NCBI GenBank assembly: GCA_039815945.1
Contig: JBCBYI010000165.1
Location: 1-9,359, forward strand
Source of the DNA: UBA11606 sp039815945
Lineage (GTDB): Bacteria > Actinomycetota > Acidimicrobiia > Acidimicrobiales > Aldehydirespiratoraceae
Direction: 5' to 3'
DNA length: 9,359 nucleotides
Positions within the stretch are counted from its first letter, which is position 1. Every line of letters begins with the position of its first letter. The translations under genes and the position numbers were made by a program. A model generated the notes under the pieces. That model ran no database searches. It saw nothing but the letters and a program-made list of their open reading frames with translations, and was not told where the DNA came from. Positions 1 through 6,181 of this stretch are shown here, one piece after another.

Positions 1-2
1 CC

Positions 3-287
3 ACGGCCTTTTATCTCACCGACTACCTCGTGAAGCACTTCGACCGCATCATCCTCGACGGGCTCGGCATCGAGGCCCACCCGGAGCTGCGCGACATGTA
101 CTTCGGCAACTACACGAAGATGATCTACCTCGCGCAGACGAACGACCCGGACCTCGACGTCCGAGCCCGTGCCTGCGCCGACCGACTCGACCTCGAATTC
201 GAGCGGGTCGCCACGACCTACGGCGACCTCGAACCGGCGGTCGTCCAGATCTCCGAACAAACGGGAGTCGCCCATGCCGAGGCGTAG
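3..287 (+). CDS. DUF1638 family protein, C-terminal part (5' truncated by window edge)
   Basis: The frame is open from the first bases to a TAG stop at 285-287, so only the last 94 residues are visible and the true start lies upstream. The visible part begins with a TAFYLTDYL segment, followed by an HFDRIILDGLG segment, HPELRDMYFGNY and then IYLAQT. This order of aromatic and acidic motifs is what I recall for the C-terminal half of DUF1638 proteins. That family has no assigned reaction, but it recurs beside corrinoid methyltransferase genes in methanogens and in bacteria with MttB homologues. Its stop lies 14 bp inside the next gene, which implies translational coupling. From context it is probably an accessory protein of the corrinoid methyl-transfer pathway encoded downstream; the sequence shows no catalytic motif that I can name. 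A GTG at 30 is an internal codon, not a likely start, because the family similarity runs upstream of it. Confidence 0.8.
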   Translation, partial: TAFYLTDYLVKHFDRIILDGLGIEAHPELRDMYFGNYTKMIYLAQTNDPDLDVRARACADRLDLEFERVATTYGDLEPAVVQISEQTGVAHAEA

Positions 288-639
288 CCGAGGCGGGCCC
301 GGGCTCGTCACCATCTACTGGCGCGACATCCCCGCCCAGGTCACCGCCACCACCGAAGACGGCGGCAAGGAACAGGTGCTGATGCACCAGCGCTTCCAGG
401 TCGCGATCGACCGAGCTGCGGCCGTGGCCGGTCTGACCACCACCGACGACTATGTGAACGAGTGGCGCCGGGTGGCCACGAGTGTCGACGGCGATCCCGT
501 CGCCGCGGCGCATGCGGCCGCCGAACAGCTCGACAACGACCACCCCCGAGACGTGCTCAACGCCCTCGTGGACAACGGCGGTCTCGACCCTGCCTCCGGC
601 GTGTCCGGAGTCGACCCCAACCAGGAAAGCCAGTCATGA
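274..639 (+). CDS. Small 'Virulence_fact' family protein (methyltransferase-associated)
   Basis: This encodes 121 residues. The ATG at 274 is chosen because GGGAG lies at 263-267 with a 6-nt spacer, and because the family motif starts soon after it. Residues 12-20 read VTIYWRDIP, followed by AQV, then a QRFQVAIDRAA helix (40-50), a TTDDYVNEWRR segment (56-66) and an LVDNGG end motif (98-103). This pattern matches my memory of the Pfam family called 'Virulence factor' (PF13769). No signal peptide or membrane segment is seen, so it is probably cytosolic. The family name does not fit the setting: the gene overlaps its upstream neighbour by 14 bp and its downstream neighbour by 4 bp (ATGA), both belonging to a corrinoid methyl-transfer operon. 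I infer a structural or accessory role there. The basic start PRRSRGG resembles the Arg/Gly-rich ends of the next proteins. Biochemical function is unknown. Confidence 0.78.
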   Translation: MPRRSRGGPGLVTIYWRDIPAQVTATTEDGGKEQVLMHQRFQVAIDRAAAVAGLTTTDDYVNEWRRVATSVDGDPVAAAHAAAEQLDNDHPRDVLNALVDNGGLDPASGVSGVDPNQESQS

Positions 640-1544
640 CCGACACCATCATCTCCAGCGCCGCGAAGGAGGTGGCGATCGGGTTCGGTCGTCCCTTCGT
701 CATGATCGGCGAACGCATCAACCCGACCGGCCGCAAGCTGCTTGCCGAAGAGATGAAGAACGGCGACTTCAGTCGGGTCGTCTCCGACGCGATCGCCCAG
801 GTCGAGGCCGGTGCCCAGATGCTCGACGTCAACGCCGGCATCCCGCTGGCCGACGAACCTGCACTGCTCGTGCGGGCCATCCAGGAAGTCCAGGCCGTCA
901 CCGACGTGCCGCTCGCCATCGACTCCTCCATCGTGGAAGCCCTCGAGGCGGCGATCGAGATCTACGAGGGCAAGCCGCTGATCAACTCGGTCACCGGTGA
1001 GGAAGAGGTCCTGGAGCGTGTCCTTCCGTTCGTCGCCAAGCACGGCGCGGCGGTGGTCGCCATCTCCAACGACGAGACCGGCATCTCCGAGGACCCTGCC
1101 GTCCGTTTCGAGGTCGCCAAGAAGATCGTCAACCGGGCCGCCGACTACGGCATCCCCGCCTCCGATGTGGTCGTCGACCCGCTCGTGATGCCGATCGGGG
1201 CGATGGGCACCGCCGGCCGCCAGGTCTTTGAACTCGTCGGCCGTCTGCGTGACGAACTCAAGGTCAACACCACCTGTGGCGCCTCGAACGTCTCGTTCGG
1301 TCTGCCGAGCCGCCACAACATCACCGGCACCTTCCTGGCGATGTCGATCGGCGCCGGCATGACCTCGGCGATCATGAATCCGCTCCACGGCGAGGTGAAG
1401 ACGGCGATCATGGCCGCCGACGTGCTCAACGGTCAGGACGAGAACTGCGCGGCGTGGATCGCCGCCAACCGTGATCCCGGCGAGGGTGGCGGCGCCCGCG
1501 GCGGTCGCCGTGGTGGCCGACGTCGCGCCGCCGCGGCGAGCTAG
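636..1544 (+). CDS. Methyltetrahydrofolate:corrinoid methyltransferase (pterin-binding, AcsE/MtgA-like)
   Basis: This 302-residue protein has the TIM-barrel fold of pterin-binding enzymes. It should move a methyl group between a corrinoid protein and N5 of tetrahydrofolate in the cytosol; in an MttB operon the likely direction is from methyl-corrinoid to tetrahydrofolate. Visible landmarks are GERINPTGRK (25-34), LDVNAG (63-68), AIDSS (94-98), INS (116-118), DPLV (181-184) and GASNVSFGLP (215-224). D96, N117, D181 and N218 fall where the pterin-binding Asp/Asn residues of AcsE are known to lie. It lacks the dihydropteroate synthase signatures for pterin pyrophosphate and p-aminobenzoate. The start is the ATG at 636, in an ATGA overlap, with AGGA at 623-626. 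The last ~20 residues (about 284-302) are an Arg/Gly tail ending in an Ala run. That tail lies beyond the barrel and is absent from AcsE, which is about 262 residues long. The stop is TAG. Confidence 0.9.
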   Translation: MTDTIISSAAKEVAIGFGRPFVMIGERINPTGRKLLAEEMKNGDFSRVVSDAIAQVEAGAQMLDVNAGIPLADEPALLVRAIQEVQAVTDVPLAIDSSIVEALEAAIEIYEGKPLINSVTGEEEVLERVLPFVAKHGAAVVAISNDETGISEDPAVRFEVAKKIVNRAADYGIPASDVVVDPLVMPIGAMGTAGRQVFELVGRLRDELKVNTTCGASNVSFGLPSRHNITGTFLAMSIGAGMTSAIMNPLHGEVKTAIMAADVLNGQDENCAAWIAANRDPGEGGGARGGRRGGRRRAAAAS

Positions 1545-1566
1545 CCGAGCCGGAGCGTCCGAGCCG

Positions 1567-3654
1567 ATGTCCGACGTGTCGAGTGAGCCCGACCTGGCCA
1601 GCGACGATCAGGTGACCGTCGTCTTCACCCCTTCGGGGGTGACGGCCGACGTCGCGCCCGGCACGACCGTGCTCGACGCCGCCCGCCAGGTCGGCGTCGA
1701 CATCGACTCGACCTGTGGCGGCCGGGGGCTCTGCGGCCGCTGCCAGATCACACCGTCGACCGGCGAGTTCGCCAAGTGGGGCATCGTCTCCGACGAGTCC
1801 GCGGTGTCACCGTGGACCTCGTTGGAATCGGGCTATCGGGGCCGGCGCCCCATCGAGCCGGGTTCGCGGCTCGGATGTCAGGCCCAGGCCCTCGCCGACG
1901 TGGTGGTCGACATCCCCCCGGCGAGCCAGGTCCACCGTCCGGTGGTCCGCAAGAAGATCGACCTCGAGGGTCTCACGCTCGATCCGTTGATCACCGCCCG
2001 CTACGTCGAGCTGCCTGAGCTCGAACTCGGCGACGAGCGCTCCGACGCCGAGATGCTGCGCGAAGCACTCGCGACCGACTGGGGCATCGAGGGCGCCGTG
2101 GTCGACGGGCGGGTGCTGCCACAGCTGCACCCGGCCATCGTCGACGGCAAGCGGGCGATCACCGCCGTCGTCCACCGCGACGGCGCGGTGATGGCCGTGC
2201 GCCCGGGGTTTGACGAGATTGTGTACGGCGTGGCCGTCGACGTCGGCTCCACCACGATCGCCGGCTATCTCGTCGACCTCACCACGGGCGAGGTCGTCGC
2301 CGACGCCGGTGCGATGAACCCGCAGATCCGCTTCGGCGAGGATCTCATGAGCCGGGTCAGCTACGTGATGATGAACCCGGGAGGCGACATCGAACTCACG
2401 TCGGCCGTACGGGGGGCGCTCGATCAACTCGTCGAGGATCTCGCCGACGGCCTCGACACCGAGCTCGACACCGGCGACGTGCGCGCCCACATCCACGACA
2501 TCGTGCTCGTGGGGAACCCGGTGATGCACCACCTCCTGCTCGGCATCGACCCCACCCCACTCGGTGCCGCACCCTTCACCTTGACCGTCGGCGAACCGGT
2601 CGATCTGCGAGCGACCGATCTCGATCTCGACCTGCCGTTCGCGCGGGCCCACATCGGGCCCTGCATCGCCGGACACGTCGGCGCCGACGCCGCCGCCGCG
2701 ACCCTCGACGAACGTACCCACGCCACCGACGAACCACAGCTGATGGTCGACGTCGGCACCAACGCGGAGATCGTGCTCGGCACCGCCGAACGCACCTACG
2801 CCGCGTCCTCCCCCACCGGCCCCGCCTTCGAGGGCGCCCAGATCTCGTCGGGCATGCGAGCCACCGCGGGGGCGATCGAACGCATCCGGATCGATCGCGA
2901 GACCTACGACCCCCGCTACAAGGTCATCGGCGCCGACGCCTGGAGCGACGAGCCCGAGTTCGCCGAGCAGACCGCCAAGCTCGACATCGCCGGCCTGTGT
3001 GGTTCGGCGATCATCGAGGTCATCGGCGAGATCTACCTCGCCGGGATCTGCGACCACAACGGTGTGATCCAGGACCTCACCGCCACCACCGATCGGATCG
3101 TCCCCGACGAGCGCACGTTCACCTATGTGATCCGCCCGGAGTCGACCGACGCCAGCGGCACTGTGCATCCACAGCTCGCGATCACCCAGAACGACGTCCG
3201 CCAGATTCAGCTCGCCGGCTCCGCGCTGCGCGCCGGCATCGACTTGCTGATGGAGCACGCCGGCATCACCGAATGTCACGACGTTCGCCTCGCCGGTGCG
3301 TTCGGCGCCCACATCGACCCGGTCTACGCCCTCGTGCTCGGACTCGTGCCCGACTGCCCGGTCGACGGTGTCAAGGCCGTCGGCAACTCGGCCGGCGCCG
3401 GCACGGTGCGCATGCTCGTCAGCGGGCAACAGCGCGACGAGGTGGCCGCCGCCGTGCGTGCCATCGAGAAGATCGAAACCGCCACCGAACCCCGCTTCCA
3501 GGAGCTGTTCGTGGCCGCCATGGCGTTCCCCCACGCCACCGCCCCCAGTCCCCACCTCGCCGAGGTCGTGACGCTCCCCGAGCGGATCGAGTCCGAGGCC
3601 GGCGGTGGCCGGCGACGCCGCCGACGCGGCAACAACGAAAGGCAGCAAACATGA
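1567..3654 (+). CDS. Corrinoid activation protein, RACo-like [2Fe-2S] ferredoxin/ASKHA ATPase (DUF4445 type)
   Basis: This 695-residue protein should reduce inactive Co(II) corrinoid to Co(I) in an ATP-dependent way, keeping the partner corrinoid protein in the catalytic cycle. The N-terminus is a ferredoxin-like domain whose cluster ligands C50, C56 and C59 (CGGRGLCGRC) and C104 (RLGCQA) match a plant-type [2Fe-2S] site. A linker follows to about residue 215. The ASKHA ATPase core comes next: VAVDVGSTT (222-230), NPQIRFGEDLMSR (251-263), GNPVMHHLLLG (316-326), VDVGTNAEIVLG (394-405) and SSPTGPAFEGAQ (414-425). Near the C-terminus lie LAGAFGAHIDP and VGNSAGAGT. The ATG at 1567 is chosen over an upstream GTG at 1471, which would overlap the previous gene by 74 bp; GGAG at 1552-1555 supports it. 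The gap from the previous gene is 22 bp. The tail (679-688) has six Arg in a row, not part of the ATPase fold. It ends in an ATGA overlap with the MttB gene. Confidence 0.93.
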   Translation: MSDVSSEPDLASDDQVTVVFTPSGVTADVAPGTTVLDAARQVGVDIDSTCGGRGLCGRCQITPSTGEFAKWGIVSDESAVSPWTSLESGYRGRRPIEPGSRLGCQAQALADVVVDIPPASQVHRPVVRKKIDLEGLTLDPLITARYVELPELELGDERSDAEMLREALATDWGIEGAVVDGRVLPQLHPAIVDGKRAITAVVHRDGAVMAVRPGFDEIVYGVAVDVGSTTIAGYLVDLTTGEVVADAGAMNPQIRFGEDLMSRVSYVMMNPGGDIELTSAVRGALDQLVEDLADGLDTELDTGDVRAHIHDIVLVGNPVMHHLLLGIDPTPLGAAPFTLTVGEPVDLRATDLDLDLPFARAHIGPCIAGHVGADAAAATLDERTHATDEPQLMVDVGTNAEIVLGTAERTYAASSPTGPAFEGAQISSGMRATAGAIERIRIDRETYDPRYKVIGADAWSDEPEFAEQTAKLDIAGLCGSAIIEVIGEIYLAGICDHNGVIQDLTATTDRIVPDERTFTYVIRPESTDASGTVHPQLAITQNDVRQIQLAGSALRAGIDLLMEHAGITECHDVRLAGAFGAHIDPVYALVLGLVPDCPVDGVKAVGNSAGAGTVRMLVSGQQRDEVAAAVRAIEKIETATEPRFQELFVAAMAFPHATAPSPHLAEVVTLPERIESEAGGGRRRRRRGNNERQQT

Positions 3655-5228
3655 GCGACGACGTCACCGACGCGCCGGAGGCCGGCGAGGGTGGAGCCCG
3701 ACGCGGGGGCCGCCGTGGCGGAGGCCGCGCCGGGCGCCAGGCCGCCCGCGCCAGCGCCGGTGCGGTGACCAAGCCGTACCTCGAGCGCACGCTGGCGCCG
3801 GTTGAGATGATCTCCGAAGCGGGACTCGCCGCGATCGAGGAGAACGCCGAGGAGATTCTCGCCACCGTCGGCGTGGCGTTCCAGGAGTTTCCCGAGGCGC
3901 TCGACCTCTGGCGCGAGGCCGGGGCGAGGGTCGAGGGCGAGATGGTCTACTTCCCGAAGGGCATGTGCCGCGAGATCGTCCAGGCCAACGCCCCGAAGAG
4001 CTACATCCAGCACGCACGCAACCCCGAGCGTTCGGTGAAGATCGGCGAGAACACCACGGTGTTCGCGCCGAACTATGGCTCGCCATTCGTGTTCGACCTC
4101 GACAACGGCCGCCGCTACGGCACGATCGAGGACTTCAACAACGCGGTGAAGCTCGTCTACGGCCTGCCGCACCTGCACCTCAGCGGCGGCACGGTGTGCG
4201 AGCCGGTCGACGTTGCCGTCAACAAGCGCCACCTCGACATGGTGTACGCCCACATCAAGTACAGCGACAAGCCCTACATGGGGTCGGTCACAGCAGCGGA
4301 ACGGGCGGCCGATTCGGTCGAGCTGAGCCGCATCGCCTTCGGTGGCGATCTCGAGGACCGCACCGTGATGACCTCGCTCATCAACGCCTCGTCGCCGTTG
4401 CGCTGGGACGCCACCATGCTCGGCGCCGCCACCGAGTACGCCCGGGCCAACCAGGCCTGCATCATGTCGCCGTTCATCCTCGCCGGCGCGATGTCGCCGG
4501 TGACGGTCGCCGGCCTCGCCGCCCAGTCGCTCGCCGAAGCGCTGTCGGGCATGGCCTACGTCCAGCTGGTGCGCCCCGGCGCGCCGGTGATCTTCGGCAC
4601 GTTCGCGTCGTCGATGTCGATGGCAACGGGCGCCCCGACCTTCGGCACGCCCGAGGCCGGCCAGGCCATCTCGGTCATGGCCGCCCTGGCCCGTCGCGTC
4701 GGCGTGCCGTTCCGTTCGGGCGGCCAGTTCACCGCCTCGAAGTACCCCGACGCCCAGGCGGCGTACGAGTCGGCGTCGACCATCTTGCCGACGGTGCTTT
4801 CGGGCGTGAACTTCGTGCTCCATGCCGCCGGCTGGCAAGAGGGCGGCCTCGCCCTCGGCTTCGAGAAGCTGATCCTCGACGCCGATCAGCTGGGCTTCAT
4901 GGACGTCTACGCCCGTGGCGTCGACGTCAGCGAGAACGGCCAGGCGATGGAGGCCTTCCGAACCAACCCGCACGGCGAGCACTTCCTCGGCAACGGCCAC
5001 ACCCTGCAGAACTTCGAGACGGCCTTCGCCCGCTCGACCGAGGCCGACAACAACAGCTTCGAGCAGTGGAGCGAGGAGGGCTCGCTCACCTCGGCCCAGC
5101 GGGCCAACAAGACCTGGAAGCGCATGCTCGCCGAGTACACCGGCCCCGATCTCGACGACGCGATCGATGCCGAACTGCAGGACTTCATCGGGCGCCGCAA
5201 GGCCTCGATGCCCGACGCCAACTACTAG
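3651..5228 (+). CDS. MttB-superfamily methyltransferase, non-pyrrolysine type (amine/betaine:corrinoid)
   Basis: This 525-residue protein belongs to the trimethylamine methyltransferase (MttB, COG5598) superfamily. It should transfer a methyl group from a methylated amine to a Co(I) corrinoid protein. Recognisable blocks are an N-terminal helical part (about 50-75), FAPNYGSPFVFD (138-149), LHLSGGTVCEP (175-185), INASSPLRWD (244-253), SPFILAGAMSPVT (273-285), QLVRPGAPVIFGTF (305-318), FGTPEAG (331-337) and SKYPDAQAAYES (363-374). The frame has no internal amber codon; the only TAG is the terminator. So this is a non-Pyl member, like the glycine betaine enzyme MtgB and the proline betaine and carnitine enzymes of the same superfamily. 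Family knowledge therefore argues against trimethylamine as substrate, but the true one cannot be read here. Residues 14-37 are an Arg/Gly/Ala-rich extension before the fold. The start is an ATGA overlap with AAAGG at 3638-3642. Confidence 0.92.
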   Translation: MSDDVTDAPEAGEGGARRGGRRGGGRAGRQAARASAGAVTKPYLERTLAPVEMISEAGLAAIEENAEEILATVGVAFQEFPEALDLWREAGARVEGEMVYFPKGMCREIVQANAPKSYIQHARNPERSVKIGENTTVFAPNYGSPFVFDLDNGRRYGTIEDFNNAVKLVYGLPHLHLSGGTVCEPVDVAVNKRHLDMVYAHIKYSDKPYMGSVTAAERAADSVELSRIAFGGDLEDRTVMTSLINASSPLRWDATMLGAATEYARANQACIMSPFILAGAMSPVTVAGLAAQSLAEALSGMAYVQLVRPGAPVIFGTFASSMSMATGAPTFGTPEAGQAISVMAALARRVGVPFRSGGQFTASKYPDAQAAYESASTILPTVLSGVNFVLHAAGWQEGGLALGFEKLILDADQLGFMDVYARGVDVSENGQAMEAFRTNPHGEHFLGNGHTLQNFETAFARSTEADNNSFEQWSEEGSLTSAQRANKTWKRMLAEYTGPDLDDAIDAELQDFIGRRKASMPDANY

Positions 5229-5231
5229 GAG
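5227..5231 (+). promoter_or_regulatory. Ribosome binding site overlapping the MttB stop codon
   Basis: AGGAG lies 5 nt before the ATG at 5237 and shares two bases with the TAG stop of the MttB gene. This decides the start of the dehydrogenase. It also suggests that ribosomes finishing the MttB gene re-initiate on it, so the two proteins are probably made together. Confidence 0.7.
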
Positions 5232-5236
5232 CTGCC

Positions 5237-6157
5237 ATGGGTGAGACGATCGGCTTCATCGGCCTCGGCAACATGGGCCTGCCCATGTGTCGGAACCTGG
5301 TCGACGCCGGCTTCGACGTCGTCGCGCTCGATCTCCGGCCCGAGCCGGTGGCCGAGGTCGTCTCGGCAGGGGGCCGTACCGCCACCGACGCCGCAGCCGT
5401 CGCTGCCGAGGCCGACATCTTGCTCACCTCGCTCCCCCGCCCCGACCACGTCGACGGCGTGATGCGAGCCGGTGGTGCGCTCGCGGCGTTGCGTCCGGGC
5501 TCGGTCTGGGCCGATCTCACCACCAACCGTCGCGAGTTCGTCCAACAGTTGGCCGGCGAGGCGCCCGAGGGTGTCACCGTCATGGACTCCCCCGTCACCG
5601 GTGCGGTCGACGGCGCCCGCAACAAGCGCCTCACCCTCTTCGCCGGCGGATCGGATACCGACCTCGATCGGGTCGTGCCCGTGCTCGGGAACCTCGGCCG
5701 CGTGATCCGCTGCGGCCCGCTCGGTACCGGCAACGTCGTCAAGCTGGTGACCAACCAGCTGTGGTTCATCCACGCCGCCGCAATCGGTGAGGGCTTCGCC
5801 CTCGGTATGGCCAACGGGGTCGAGCTCCCGGTGCTCTACGACGCCATCTGCGACTCGGTCGGCGATTCGTTCGTCGCTCGCCACGACGGCCCGTCGATCT
5901 TCGCCGGGCACTACGACCCGAGCTTCACCCTCGACCTCTGCCTCAAGGATCTCGGACTCGTGCGCGAACTCGAGTCGAGCCTGCAAGCGCCGCTGACGAT
6001 GACCGCCGCCGCGCACCAGGTCTTCGAGGACGCCACCGAGCGCTACGGCCGCGATGTGGGCGAACTCCACGTGGCCAAGCGGCTCGAGGACGACAACCAG
6101 CTCTCGTTCCGCATGGACGGTGACTGGATCGCCCCCTGGGACGTCACCGACGAGTGA
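5237..6157 (+). CDS. NAD(P)-dependent beta-hydroxyacid dehydrogenase (3-hydroxyisobutyrate dehydrogenase-like)
   Basis: This 306-residue protein has the two-domain layout and length of the 3-hydroxyisobutyrate / tartronate semialdehyde / 6-phosphogluconate dehydrogenase superfamily. GFIGLGNMGLPM (6-17) is the Rossmann glycine motif. D32, at the end of the second strand, suggests NAD over NADP (inference). PLGTGNVVKLVTN (161-173) supplies the catalytic Lys169 and the Asn four residues on (N173). The substrate loop, usually D-x-P-V-S-G-G, reads DSPVTGA (117-123): Thr replaces Ser and Ala replaces the last Gly, hinting at a substrate other than 3-hydroxyisobutyrate. A C-terminal tail follows (about 279-306; it includes RLEDDNQ and ends DWIAPWDVTDE). 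It is the last gene of the operon, 8 bp after the MttB gene, so it may oxidise or reduce a hydroxy- or oxo-acid made from the demethylated substrate. That role is inference. Confidence 0.86.
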   Translation: MGETIGFIGLGNMGLPMCRNLVDAGFDVVALDLRPEPVAEVVSAGGRTATDAAAVAAEADILLTSLPRPDHVDGVMRAGGALAALRPGSVWADLTTNRREFVQQLAGEAPEGVTVMDSPVTGAVDGARNKRLTLFAGGSDTDLDRVVPVLGNLGRVIRCGPLGTGNVVKLVTNQLWFIHAAAIGEGFALGMANGVELPVLYDAICDSVGDSFVARHDGPSIFAGHYDPSFTLDLCLKDLGLVRELESSLQAPLTMTAAAHQVFEDATERYGRDVGELHVAKRLEDDNQLSFRMDGDWIAPWDVTDE

Positions 6158-6181
6158 CGTGACGGCGGCGGGTCAGCCGTC
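6141..6181. terminator. Two adjacent hairpins at the convergent gene junction (possible bidirectional terminator)
   Basis: The first is a perfect 7-bp inverted repeat, ACGTCAC (6141-6147) and GTGACGT (6154-6160), with a 6-nt loop; it spans the dehydrogenase stop. The second is GACGGC (6161-6166) and GCCGTC (6176-6181) with a 9-nt loop, reaching over the stop codon of the MFS gene. They sit exactly where two convergent transcripts must end. Neither is followed by a T-run on either strand, so a classical intrinsic terminator is not shown. Part of the first arm is coding, so chance cannot be excluded. Confidence 0.35.

Noticed and set aside
192..203. Perfect 12-bp palindrome CTCGAATTCGAG
   Set aside because: It lies inside the DUF1638 coding sequence and is explained by codons for Leu-Glu-Phe-Glu; nothing else marks it as a site.
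1471..1566. GTG start for the RACo-like protein at 1471
   Set aside because: It would overlap the pterin methyltransferase by 74 bp and add an Ala/Arg-rich segment with no family similarity. ATG 1567 fits the spacing of the operon.
1807..3648. Long antisense open frame (613 codons) opposite the RACo-like gene
   Set aside because: It is a shadow of high-GC coding sequence. Its translation is dominated by Gly, Asp, Val, His and Arg with no domain motifs, while the + strand frame has clear family signatures.
3324..5000. Long antisense open frame (558 codons) opposite the MttB gene
   Set aside because: It has the same composition artefact, no recognisable motif, and runs across the boundary of two well-supported genes.
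5226..5228. TAG as a possible pyrrolysine codon at the end of the MttB gene
   Set aside because: It is at the natural C-terminus, overlaps a ribosome site, and the next gene starts 9 bp after it. The DUF1638 and pterin methyltransferase genes also end in TAG.
3965..5236. Upstream extension of the dehydrogenase frame through the MttB gene
   Set aside because: The Rossmann motif begins right after the ATG at 5237, which has a good ribosome site. The upstream frame is Arg/Pro-rich noise inside the MttB gene.
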